A stretch of 43,199 nt of DNA, from NCBI GenBank assembly GCA_944381485.1, contig CALWLI010000026.1, positions 1 to 43,199 of the forward strand, read 5' to 3'. Positions 34,826 through 42,400 of this stretch are shown piece by piece. The position numbers and the translations under genes are program-made. Position 1 is the stretch's first letter, and each line of letters starts with the position of its first letter. This DNA comes from an uncultured Lachnospiraceae bacterium. Its GTDB lineage: Bacteria; Bacillota; Clostridia; Lachnospirales; Lachnospiraceae. The notes under the pieces were generated by a model. That model saw nothing but the letters and a program-made list of their open reading frames with translations, did not search any database and was not told where the DNA came from.

Positions 34826-35728
34826 TTAAAGCCCCTTTATTCTGTAAAATTCCGTGCTTATCACGCTGCCTATCCCCATCTCTCCCTTTCTCTTCTCCTC
34901 GGCAAAATAACTGTAGGCCTTCTCCAAAAGCTCCGGATCCGAGTAAAGGCCGAATACAGTGGGGCCGCTCCCTGTCATCATGGCCCCCAGAGCCCCCAGT
35001 TCCTCCATCTTTTTCTTTATATCATCTATCTCAGGAAGCATCCTTAGGGTTACGGACTCCATTATGTTCCCCATGGAGCGGGCCAGGCTCTTTAAGCTTC
35101 CGTTTTCTATGGCTTCACACACCTTCTTTGTGTCGGGGAGTCGGGGAAAATGCCTGTCGGCCCCGTCTATGAGCTCATAGACCTCCCTTGTGGATACTCC
35201 CTTTTCAGGCTTTACCAGAAGCACTCGGCAGGCAGGGACAGGCTTAAGCCTTGTAAGTTCTTCTCCTATACCCTCGGCAAGGGCCGTGCCTCCCATAAGG
35301 CAGAAGGGCACATCAGCACCTATCTCCTTTCCGAGCCTCATCATCTGTCCCAGTCCAAGGCCAAGACCGAACATCTCGTTAAGTCCCCTTATGACGGCGG
35401 CGGCATCGGAGGAGCCCCCTCCCAGTCCCGCCGAGTGGGGTATGCGCTTTGTGAGGCGGAACATGAGCCCGTCCTCAATGGAGTATCTCTCTCTCATAAG
35501 GGCTGCGGCCTTGAAAATAAGATTGCTCTCATCCACAGGTATGCCTTTTTCCTCGTCTCCAAGGCCTGTCAGTTCTATGTGTATATCTCCATCATCAGTC
35601 TTTATTATCTCTATAGTGTCATGGAGGGCAAGGCTCTGCATGACCATGCTGACCTCATGATAGCCGTCCTCCCTCTTTTTAAGCACATCCAAACTCAAAT
35701 TTATCTTTGCGTAAGCTTCCACGTTCAT
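34826..35728 (-). CDS. ispE: 4-diphosphocytidyl-2-C-methyl-D-erythritol kinase
   Basis: A GHMP-family kinase of the methylerythritol phosphate pathway, phosphorylating CDP-ME on the way to isoprenoids. The 300-residue product begins MNVEAYAKINLSLDVLKKRE, with the conserved Lys8-Asn10, then DGYHEV, the ATP-binding loop IPHSAGLGGGSSDAA (97-110), GADVPFCLMGGTALAEGIGE, and the C-terminal GALGAMMTGSGPTVFGLYSD. Length is normal (about 280-300). It implies that this organism makes isoprenoids through the MEP route. It has its own promoter candidate upstream. Confidence 0.96.
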   Translation of the reverse strand: MNVEAYAKINLSLDVLKKREDGYHEVSMVMQSLALHDTIEIIKTDDGDIHIELTGLGDEEKGIPVDESNLIFKAAALMRERYSIEDGLMFRLTKRIPHSAGLGGGSSDAAAVIRGLNEMFGLGLGLGQMMRLGKEIGADVPFCLMGGTALAEGIGEELTRLKPVPACRVLLVKPEKGVSTREVYELIDGADRHFPRLPDTKKVCEAIENGSLKSLARSMGNIMESVTLRMLPEIDDIKKKMEELGALGAMMTGSGPTVFGLYSDPELLEKAYSYFAEEKRKGEMGIGSVISTEFYRIKGL

Positions 35729-35802
35729 ATTTTATTCACGATTCCTTCAAAAACTTTTTACAGCTGAAACATATTTTTTTAACCTTTACTTCTTATACTT
35801 GC

Positions 35803-35831
35803 ATCGTAGACAGTTGATACTGTTACTGCAA
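35803..35831 (-). promoter_or_regulatory. Putative ispE promoter
   Basis: On the minus strand: TTGCAG (35826-35831), 17-nt spacer, TACGAT (35803-35808), about 75 nt upstream of the ispE start. Confidence 0.5.
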
Positions 35832-35858
35832 TGCTAATAAGATTTTTTCATAATACTT

Positions 35859-35883
35859 GGGCTGATAATTTTATTATCAGCCC
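35859..35883 (-). terminator. Hairpin after the L,D-transpeptidase gene, probable terminator
   Basis: GGGCTGATAA (35859-35868) is perfectly complementary to TTATCAGCCC (35874-35883), loop of five. It lies 40 nt after the stop of the gene at 35923 and before the ispE promoter. On the minus strand the sequence after it is A-rich rather than a U-run, so termination is inferred from position and stem strength. Confidence 0.5.
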
Positions 35884-35922
35884 TCCTCCCTTTTTAAGGA
35901 GAATTTTAAGGGCGTCGGCCCG

Positions 35923-36795
35923 TTAATCTTTCTTTCCTGAAGCCGAGGGGGCGTATATGACCCTCGGAGCATCATCCTTCTCGGGAGCCTCTTCCTCAAA
36001 AGAGCTCTCTGTCACACTCTCGGACTTCTCCTCTTCCACAGACTTATAATATTTTTCAAATCCGTCCTTCACATCTAGAAGTATATAGGTAGCACCCTCC
36101 TCATAGTTCCTCAACGCAGTTACCATGTCGGTCTCAGGAATAGCTATGCAGCCGCCTGTGTTTATTCCCATGGAGCAGTGAAGGAAGATGGCAGAGCCAA
36201 GGCCCCCGGTACCCTCCGGGTTGTAGCCTGTATCTATGCAGTAATTATAATATCCCCTGTAATCCACAAGGTGCTCTGAGCGGGATCTGTTGAAATCTGT
36301 GTAGTCCCTTGTGCTGACCATGCGGTTGTAGAGAGGTGAGGCGCTGTCACCGTTCCAGTAGTGGGTGTCGTCCACCTTCAGATAATTATTCGGAAAGCCC
36401 TCCTTGAGGTCGGATATACCGAAGGGCGTATTCATCTTAAAGAGTCCGCAGGGGGTCTTTTCGTCTCCCTCCACAGTCTTTCCCATTCCCTTTCTTCCTA
36501 TAAAGCCCTCATCCGTAGTCATTATGAGCTCAAAGCTTCTCTCTCCTGACTCACTCTGCTCAATGTCAAACATTGAGACCTTAGCCTTAAGCCCCTCAGC
36601 CTCAACAGTGACAAGCTTCCCCGCATCCCCGGGGAGGTCAAGCCTTTTAAGCTCAATTCCGCCCTCATATAAGAGCTCCCTTCCGGCTTCCTCACCGTAG
36701 TTATCAGCAAAGGCTGTTCCTGTCATGAGGGAAGCCGCCGCAAAAACACAAAGGGCAGTCCTTACAAAGCCCGCAGCCGTACTTTTTATATTCAT
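35923..36795 (-). CDS. Secreted L,D-transpeptidase (YkuD domain)
   Basis: A 290-residue exported protein with a signal peptide (1-30, cleavage near GTAFA). The central domain is a YkuD-type L,D-transpeptidase, which makes 3-3 crosslinks or attaches molecules to peptidoglycan. The catalytic motif is LHCSMGINTGGCIAIP, with His206 and nucleophile Cys216 in the family order H...T/SGGC. The preceding KTPCGLFKMNTPFGI fits the fold. The C-terminal 50 residues are Glu/Ser/Lys-rich and probably disordered. It may act on the wall made by the nearby synthesis genes. Its 5' untranslated region carries a GC-rich hairpin. Confidence 0.85.
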   Translation of the reverse strand: MNIKSTAAGFVRTALCVFAAASLMTGTAFADNYGEEAGRELLYEGGIELKRLDLPGDAGKLVTVEAEGLKAKVSMFDIEQSESGERSFELIMTTDEGFIGRKGMGKTVEGDEKTPCGLFKMNTPFGISDLKEGFPNNYLKVDDTHYWNGDSASPLYNRMVSTRDYTDFNRSRSEHLVDYRGYYNYCIDTGYNPEGTGGLGSAIFLHCSMGINTGGCIAIPETDMVTALRNYEEGATYILLDVKDGFEKYYKSVEEEKSESVTESSFEEEAPEKDDAPRVIYAPSASGKKD

Positions 36796-36830
36796 ATCTT
36801 ACTCTCCTCCGAAAATTTCAGTTCCTGTGA

Positions 36831-36858
36831 GCCGGGGACTTTAAAATCGATCCCGGGC
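36831..36858. other. GC-rich hairpin in the leader of the L,D-transpeptidase gene
   Basis: GCCGGGGA (36831-36838) pairs with TCCCGGGC (36851-36858) apart from one mismatch. On the plus strand a CTTTTTC tail follows, so it looks like an intrinsic terminator for plus-strand transcription, yet no plus-strand gene precedes it. On the minus strand it would fold in the 5' leader, just after the promoter. It may stop antisense transcription or be a small-RNA terminator. Confidence 0.45.
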
Positions 36859-36865
36859 CTTTTTC

Positions 36866-36895
36866 ATTGTAGCATATTTTAAGGTATTATGCTAA
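36866..36895 (-). promoter_or_regulatory. Putative L,D-transpeptidase promoter with inverted repeat
   Basis: On the minus strand: TTAGCA (36890-36895), 18-nt spacer, TACAAT (36866-36871). The 7-bp inverted repeat TAGCATA (36870-36876) / TATGCTA (36888-36894) overlaps both elements and could be an operator. The -35 is weak. Confidence 0.45.
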
Positions 36896-36900
36896 GATTA

Positions 36901-36929
36901 TTGCTGACTGTATTGAAAATTCATACTTT
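36901..36929 (+). promoter_or_regulatory. Putative promoter of the phospholipase C-like gene
   Basis: On the plus strand: TTGCTG (36901-36906), 17-nt spacer, TACTTT (36924-36929), divergent from the transpeptidase promoter. Downstream, the SD-like GAAAGGGG is separated from the ATG at 36969 by a small GACAG-CTT-CTGTC hairpin. Confidence 0.4.
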
Positions 36930-36968
36930 GATATATAAAAGAAAGGGGACAGCTTCTGTCGATTTAAA

Positions 36969-37964
36969 ATGCCCGGATTTACCACTCATTACATCATGGG
37001 TATGAAAGCCTTCAACGACTTTCGCCCTTCATCTTTAAAGCTTGTCATAGCAAAAAACAGATATATCTACCAGCTGGGCCTCCAGGGTCCTGACATATTC
37101 TTTTATAATCTCCCTCTGGCAAGACACAAAAACCACAAAAATGTGGGCTTATACATGCATGAGAGCCATGTGAACCGTTTTTTTGAAAACTATTTAAAGC
37201 GCATAGGAGAGCTGAGCTCAAAGAGGCAGAGAGAGATGGCCGAGGCCTATTTTGCCGGGATCATGTGTCATTACATAGGAGATTCCATATGTCACCCCTA
37301 TGTCTACGGGAGGATAGGACATGACCCCCATATAAAATCAAGCAAGCAGAGGGATACCCAGGCCCTCCACGCATCTCTGGAAAATGACATAGACGCCATA
37401 CTTCTTTACAAGTACAAGAGAAAGCGGCCCTCTCAGTTCAATCAGGCCGCCACCATATCTCTGAGCGGGATCGACACCCAGTTTATCTCCCGCTTTCTGG
37501 CAAATGTGATAAACGACACCTACTACTCGCCCCTGGTGCCCTCGTCCGCCACCAACTACAAGGTGACTCAGCAGATGGTTTCCCGCTCCATATGGGCCAT
37601 GCGCATAGGCTGCAGAGTCATATCGGACCCGGAGGAGAAGAAAAAGAGAAAGATAAACTTTTTCGAGCGCCACGTTTTAAAGCATCCTGTCATCTCCAGC
37701 AAGCTGGTTACAGACATCATCTCCGACATGAAGTGGGCCCTCAATTCAGCCCACGACACCTGGACAAACCCCTGGGATCCGTCAAAGGCCTCTCAGATGT
37801 CCTTCCCGGAGCTCTTTATGCGCTCCATGGCAAAGTGCAGTGAGTGCTACTATCTCTTTAACGAGCTGACAGAAAAAAAGCTCGCTTGGACAAGTGAGGA
37901 TATGAAGCCCCTCCTTGACACCCTCGGAAATTTCTCCTACCACAGCGGTCTTGATGTGGGTTAA
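36969..37964 (+). CDS. Zinc-dependent phospholipase C family protein
   Basis: A 331-residue protein of the Zn-dependent PLC/S1-P1-like fold found in many Clostridia. N-terminal MPGFTTHYIMGMKAFNDF supplies His7 and starts the family pattern. QLGLQGPDIFFYNL gives the Asp, then HESHVNRFF, and CHYIGDSICHPYVYGRIG carries the central His-Asp-His cluster. There is no signal peptide, so it is probably cytoplasmic, unlike the secreted toxins. The substrate is unknown. The SD (GAAAGGGG) is about 17 nt from the ATG, with a 5-bp hairpin between that would shorten the distance. No better in-frame start exists. Confidence 0.85.
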   Translation: MPGFTTHYIMGMKAFNDFRPSSLKLVIAKNRYIYQLGLQGPDIFFYNLPLARHKNHKNVGLYMHESHVNRFFENYLKRIGELSSKRQREMAEAYFAGIMCHYIGDSICHPYVYGRIGHDPHIKSSKQRDTQALHASLENDIDAILLYKYKRKRPSQFNQAATISLSGIDTQFISRFLANVINDTYYSPLVPSSATNYKVTQQMVSRSIWAMRIGCRVISDPEEKKKRKINFFERHVLKHPVISSKLVTDIISDMKWALNSAHDTWTNPWDPSKASQMSFPELFMRSMAKCSECYYLFNELTEKKLAWTSEDMKPLLDTLGNFSYHSGLDVG

Positions 37965-37974
37965 AATCTCTTTT

Positions 37975-38904
37975 CTATATCCCCTCAAGATCAAAGGGAG
38001 GAGTGTATTCCTCCTTTGCGCTTGATCTCTCCTGCATGTAGCCCTCCGTAAGCCCCAGTCTCACAGCCTCCTTAACCACACTGTCGTACTCGAAGCTTGT
38101 GACTCTCCTGTTTATCTCCCTGTGCTCGCAGGCCTTATAGAAGGGAGTGTACTGGCTCATAAGGCTTATGAGGTATTTCTCTCGGGGCAGCTCTTTTGCC
38201 ATGTACTTAAGGAGCTTTATGGAATCATCTCTGTGGGAGGGGAGCACCATATGTCTCACTATCACTCCTTTTTTTAAGGTCTCTCCCTGAGGAGGTGTCT
38301 TCATGTTCTCCTCCCCCTTCTGCTCTATCATGCAGCTTATGGCTTCCATGGCCACTGCAAAGTAGTCCTCGGCCCCTGAATACTTTTTTGACAGCTCCGG
38401 ACTATAGTATTTAAGGTCCGGAAGATATATATCCACGTAGTCCTCAAGTCTCTCTAAAGTCTCGATCCTCTCATAGCCCCCGCAGTTGTAGACTACCGGT
38501 ATCAAAAGCCTGTGCTTTACAAGGTCCAGGGCTCTTATTATCCCGGGAAGGAAGTGGTCAGCAGTGACAAGGCTGATGTTTTCCGCCCCCTTTTCCTGAA
38601 GCTCAAGGAATATCTCGGAGAGCCTTGCAAGGCTTATATCATTTCCTTTTCCCTCCGCGCTTATGTCATAGTTCTGGCAGTAGCAGCATCTCAAGGTGCA
38701 GCCGGAGAAAAAAACTGTTCCGCTCCCTCCTCTGCCGCTTATGCAGGGCTCCTCCCACATGTGGAGGGCGGCTCTGGCAGCCCTTATATCTGCCCCTGCC
38801 CTGCAGAAGCCCCTCTCGCCCTGGTTTCTGTTCACCCTGCAGCGCCTGGGGCAGAGCTCGCAGGAATCATATTCCGTAAAGATCTTTTTTTCCTCGTCCC
38901 ACAT
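37975..38904 (-). CDS. PflX-like radical SAM protein (COG1313)
   Basis: A 309-residue radical S-adenosylmethionine enzyme related to PflX/COG1313, of unknown substrate and similar to pyruvate formate-lyase activases. The N-terminus has a cysteine cluster, Cys15, Cys18, Cys22 and Cys34 (SCELCPRRCRVNRNQGERGF), usual for this group and possibly an extra metal site. The radical SAM cluster is CTLRCCYC with Cys69, Cys73 and Cys76 (CxxxCxxC). DLKYYSPELSKKY and GVIVRHMVLPSHRDDS are further family features. It follows the BCCT transporter by 4 nt with no strong SD, suggesting translational coupling. Confidence 0.85.
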   Translation of the reverse strand: MWDEEKKIFTEYDSCELCPRRCRVNRNQGERGFCRAGADIRAARAALHMWEEPCISGRGGSGTVFFSGCTLRCCYCQNYDISAEGKGNDISLARLSEIFLELQEKGAENISLVTADHFLPGIIRALDLVKHRLLIPVVYNCGGYERIETLERLEDYVDIYLPDLKYYSPELSKKYSGAEDYFAVAMEAISCMIEQKGEENMKTPPQGETLKKGVIVRHMVLPSHRDDSIKLLKYMAKELPREKYLISLMSQYTPFYKACEHREINRRVTSFEYDSVVKEAVRLGLTEGYMQERSSAKEEYTPPFDLEGI

Positions 38905-38908
38905 CCTG

Positions 38909-40426
38909 TTACAGCTCGCTCTCGTCTTTTATATATTTTTTCCCTTCCTTAAAGAAGCTTGCAATAATGAGTATTATCACCACAGCTATGGGGAAGGCGG
39001 CTATTATGGACACAGTCTGCAGATTGCTCATGCCCGATTCCGAAAATATAAGGGCGATGGGAAGCATTATAAGCAGTATGGACCAGAAAAGTTTCATTCC
39101 CGGGGAGGCCTCCTCATCGTCAGCTATCTCCCTGTAGGAGTAAGCCGAGGCCACAAGGGTTATGGAGTCAAAGGATGTGGCATAAAAGGCTATCATGGAT
39201 ACCGCAAGTATTATGAGTACCAGCTCAGGGATAGGCAGCGTGTCTATCACAGCCATGATCACATTGTAGAGATCTCCCCCTGCGGCGTATAGTCCCATAA
39301 CGTCAAGCCTTCCGTGCACCTCCAGCCCCAGAGAGTAGTTTCCGAGGACTATGAAGGATATGAAGGTGGAGCTGAGTCCGAAGATGTAGGCTCCCAATAC
39401 GACCTGCTTTACTGTCCTTCCCCTCGATATGCTGCCCATAAAGAAGGGGGAGGCGACGCACCATACCATCCAGTAGGACCAGTAAAAGATGGTCCAGTTT
39501 TGGGGAAACATGCTCTCCCTCAAGGGGTCTGTCCTGGTGCTCAAGAAAAGGAAGTTCTGACAGAGATTTCCCAGGGCGGAAAATCCGGTCTCAAGGATGT
39601 ATCTCGCCTCGCCTCCGAAGAGGAACACATATATGAGAAGGGCAAAGAATACGTACATACATATCTCAGCCAAAAATTTTACTCCCTTCATTCCCTTTAA
39701 TACGGAAACTGTGTATACAAGGCAGGTGATAACCAGTATAAGTATGGTGAGCCAAGTTCCTCCATCTATATTGAAAAGCCGGGATACAGCCTTGGAAAGC
39801 AGGGGAGTTGCCAGAGAAAAGGTGGTGGCTGTTCCCGCAAGAAGGGCAAATACCGCCAGTATATCTATGAGCTTTCCGGGGAGCCTGTCGGTAAGCTCTC
39901 CCAAAACAGGCCTTACGGCCTCGGAATACTTCTGTTTTTTGCAGCCTCTTACATGGAGCATGAAGCCGAAGCAGGCTGCAAGAGTGGCATAGAAGCTCCA
40001 GGGTATGGGGCCCCAGTGGAAAAGAGGTATGGTGGAGGCCCAATCCTGGACCGAGCCCAGCTCTGTTATGTAGGATTCGTTGGCGTAAAGTATCCACTCA
40101 CAGAGTGAGTAAAAAAGTATGTCCGCCGCAAGGCCTGAGGTGAACATCATGGCTCCCCAGGTAAAACCTGAGTAGGCGGGCTTTTCATTGGGTCCCCCCA
40201 GCCTTATCTTTCCGTACCGGGAGAAGGCTATATACATGGATACCAAAAACACGGAGAGGCCTACTACCAGGTAGTACAGCCCCAGCTCGTCTCCCAAAAA
40301 GCTCCTTATATCGGAAAGCACGGATCCCGAGGCCTCCGGGCTTATGACAAAGAGCAGGCACAGCACAAGTATTATGGCAAAGGGTATCGCTGTTGTGGCA
40401 GGATCTATATTTTTTAGGCTTTTCAT
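38909..40426 (-). CDS. BCCT family transporter
   Basis: A 505-residue secondary transporter of the betaine/carnitine/choline family with 12 hydrophobic segments. ATG 40424-40426 has SD AAAAGGGG; an in-frame start 11 codons upstream lacks one. Family marks include FSRYGKIRLGGPNEKPAYSG, FHWGPIPWSFYATLAACFGF, and the TM8 region IFYWSYWMVWCVASPFFMGS followed by ISRGRTVKQVVLG. The usual glycine-rich TM3 motif (as in BetP) is replaced by SGLAADILFYSLCEW, so the substrate or coupling may differ. It is co-transcribed with the radical SAM gene and has a strong promoter with an operator. Confidence 0.9.
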   Translation of the reverse strand: MKSLKNIDPATTAIPFAIILVLCLLFVISPEASGSVLSDIRSFLGDELGLYYLVVGLSVFLVSMYIAFSRYGKIRLGGPNEKPAYSGFTWGAMMFTSGLAADILFYSLCEWILYANESYITELGSVQDWASTIPLFHWGPIPWSFYATLAACFGFMLHVRGCKKQKYSEAVRPVLGELTDRLPGKLIDILAVFALLAGTATTFSLATPLLSKAVSRLFNIDGGTWLTILILVITCLVYTVSVLKGMKGVKFLAEICMYVFFALLIYVFLFGGEARYILETGFSALGNLCQNFLFLSTRTDPLRESMFPQNWTIFYWSYWMVWCVASPFFMGSISRGRTVKQVVLGAYIFGLSSTFISFIVLGNYSLGLEVHGRLDVMGLYAAGGDLYNVIMAVIDTLPIPELVLIILAVSMIAFYATSFDSITLVASAYSYREIADDEEASPGMKLFWSILLIMLPIALIFSESGMSNLQTVSIIAAFPIAVVIILIIASFFKEGKKYIKDESEL

Positions 40427-40469
40427 CTTTTTCCCCTTTTCAAACTGCGATATTTTCAATCGAAGTTTT

Positions 40470-40532
40470 GTTCAAAAAATAATATTTTAATCAAATTTTG
40501 AACATAATACCACCGGGTATACTGTCTGTCAA
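40470..40532 (-). promoter_or_regulatory. BCCT promoter with adjacent inverted-repeat operator
   Basis: On the minus strand: consensus -35 TTGACA (40527-40532), 17-nt spacer, -10 TATTAT (40504-40509). GTTCAAAA (40470-40477) and TTTTGAAC (40496-40503) form a perfect 8-bp inverted repeat with an 18-nt centre. One arm touches the -10, so the pair spans the transcription start. The spacer also holds ATACC/GGTAT half-sites. Confidence 0.75.
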
Positions 40533-40642
40533 GGTTTTTCCGGCTTTTACACCCCCTCTTTAAAGCTTTTCTATATTCATTCATTTTTCTTTTAAATCCG
40601 AATATATATTAATTAATATGTATTTTTATATTTATATGTTTT

Positions 40643-40668
40643 AATTATATGCAGTCAATTATATGCAG
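40643..40668. repeat. Two direct copies of a 12-bp motif upstream of the EIIC-like operon
   Basis: AATTATATGCAG occurs at 40643-40654 and again at 40657-40668, a 14-bp period, about 100 bp upstream of the plus-strand promoter. The surrounding gap (40533-40763) is very AT-rich and holds no gene. The repeats could be an activator site for the operon. Confidence 0.5.
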
Positions 40669-40763
40669 ATTTTTATATAAATTACACTATATTTTTTGTA
40701 AATAAACGCATCTTTTTGTGATTTTATAACAAATATTTTTTTGTATTTTGTTTAATATTCGTA

Positions 40764-40792
40764 TTGAAAATCGTCTTTTTAATTCATATTAT
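40764..40792 (+). promoter_or_regulatory. SigmaA-type promoter of the EIIC-like operon
   Basis: On the plus strand: TTGAAA (40764-40769), 17-nt spacer, TATTAT (40787-40792), giving a leader of about 40 nt before the ATG at 40838 with SD AAAGGAG. Confidence 0.65.
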
Positions 40793-40837
40793 GTACCCAC
40801 AAATAAATCGGATATCTTAAGTGAAAGGAGTACGAGT

Positions 40838-42397
40838 ATGAAAAGATTGGCAATTGTAGGCTCCAGTGGCGGAAATCTCTACAACCAGGGCGGAAGCGAT
40901 CCCTATGGCATGATGAAGGAGATCTTCACCCAGGCCGGAGCCGCAGGGGTTGAGGTCGGTTACATCCAGTTCATAGGAACTACAGGTTCCATGGACACCA
41001 TCTCCGAGGACGCCAAGGCAAAGCTTTACTTTTTGAGAAACGGTGAGGTGGCCGAGAGCGAGGAGATGAGCTTAAAGGAGATCAACAAGCTCTCAGAGAA
41101 ATACGATGAAGAGCTTGCAGGCCTCATAAGAGAGGGAAAGATCGACGGAATGATGCTCATGAGCTGTGATCCCAAGGGAGTAAACAACAAGGCCCTCACA
41201 GCTGCAGCCGAGAAGCAGATCCCCATCGCAGGTACCGGCGGCACCTCCATAGCAAATACCCAGGCTATGGGCTGCAAGGTCATAGCTGCCTCAGGCACCA
41301 CCGGAACTACAAACAGGACAAGAGCTATATCCGCTATGGCGGCCCTCTCAAAGGAGTGGGGACTTAAGTTCAGTCCTGTTATAGGAGCCTCAGGAAAAGG
41401 AAAGGTTCAGGAGGGAAATGTCTGGAAGAGGATCAATTTCAGAGGTATCATGATGGCATCCATGCCCGGCTTTATAGCCATGGCCCTCTGTCTTGCCTTA
41501 AGTAAGCTTCCGGGGCTTGCAGGACTTGAGGATGTGTTCAACAACCTGGTAGGAATACTTCCCATAATCCTCGGCGCCATAGCGGCAAAGCAGATCTCAG
41601 GACTTGACGAGGTGGGAATCGTTGCAGGTATCGTTGCGGGAAGCATGTCCACCGACGGCGGCATCATCGGCGGCCTTGCTGCAGGTATAATCGCAGGAAT
41701 ACTCGCCTACTACATCATAAACTTCTGCTTCAAGCATAACGTGCCCGGCACTACCGCAAACATTGCGGCAGGCGGTCTCTCGGGACTTATAGCGGGATTT
41801 GTGGGAATGTTTGCCATAGCCCCCGTTGCTCTTCTCATAGGAAACGGAATAAAGGCTGCCATAGACATGGCTCTCGCCTTCAACCCCGTACTTGCAGGAG
41901 CGGTATCAGGCTTTGCCATCTGGTTCGCCATCATGGGAGGAGTTTACCACGCGGCTATACTCCCCATAGTGCTCCTTGAGATGGAGTCAACAGGCTACAG
42001 CTTCCTGGGAAGCATAGATATGATGTGCATGGTAATGGTCTGCGCAGGCATACAGCTGGCAAACATAATAAAGCCCAAGAAGCAGTCCGACAGAGTAGCC
42101 TGCATACCCAACCTGTTTATAAACCTTGCCTTCGGAACCTTCGTTGAGGCGGCTTATCCCTTCATGTTCTCCAGCAAAAAGATCTTTGCGGGAACAATAG
42201 CGGCAGCCACCATATCAGGACTTCTCGTAGGTCTCCTGGGAGTAAGGGGAACAGCCTATGTGCCCTCTTTCATGGCTCCTCTTATGGCAAATGAAGGCCA
42301 TGCTGTTCAGACCGTCATCTGCATGGTAGCCGCAGTGGCTCTTGGCTGTGTATTTACAATGATCGCAAACGCGACAGATAAGTCAAAGGAGGAATAG
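40838..42397 (+). CDS. EIIC-like PTS membrane protein fused to an unknown N-terminal domain
   Basis: A 519-residue protein from ATG 40838 (SD AAAGGAG, 7 nt); an upstream in-frame start at 40748 lies within the promoter. Residues 1-190 are a soluble glycine-rich alpha/beta domain that I cannot name: it begins MKRLAIVGSSGGNLYNQGG and contains LIREGKIDGMMLMSCDPKGV, AGTGGTSIANTQAMG and AASGTTGTTNRTRAIS. From about 205 on there are about nine hydrophobic segments like the EIIC_2 type of PTS permeases, for example GGIIGGLAAGIIAGILAYYI, AAYPFMFSS and LVGLLGVRGTAYVPSFMAPL. No IIA or IIB domain is present here or adjacent. A gene for a putative enzyme follows 3 nt downstream. Confidence 0.72.
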   Translation: MKRLAIVGSSGGNLYNQGGSDPYGMMKEIFTQAGAAGVEVGYIQFIGTTGSMDTISEDAKAKLYFLRNGEVAESEEMSLKEINKLSEKYDEELAGLIREGKIDGMMLMSCDPKGVNNKALTAAAEKQIPIAGTGGTSIANTQAMGCKVIAASGTTGTTNRTRAISAMAALSKEWGLKFSPVIGASGKGKVQEGNVWKRINFRGIMMASMPGFIAMALCLALSKLPGLAGLEDVFNNLVGILPIILGAIAAKQISGLDEVGIVAGIVAGSMSTDGGIIGGLAAGIIAGILAYYIINFCFKHNVPGTTANIAAGGLSGLIAGFVGMFAIAPVALLIGNGIKAAIDMALAFNPVLAGAVSGFAIWFAIMGGVYHAAILPIVLLEMESTGYSFLGSIDMMCMVMVCAGIQLANIIKPKKQSDRVACIPNLFINLAFGTFVEAAYPFMFSSKKIFAGTIAAATISGLLVGLLGVRGTAYVPSFMAPLMANEGHAVQTVICMVAAVALGCVFTMIANATDKSKEE

Positions 42398-42400
42398 ATT

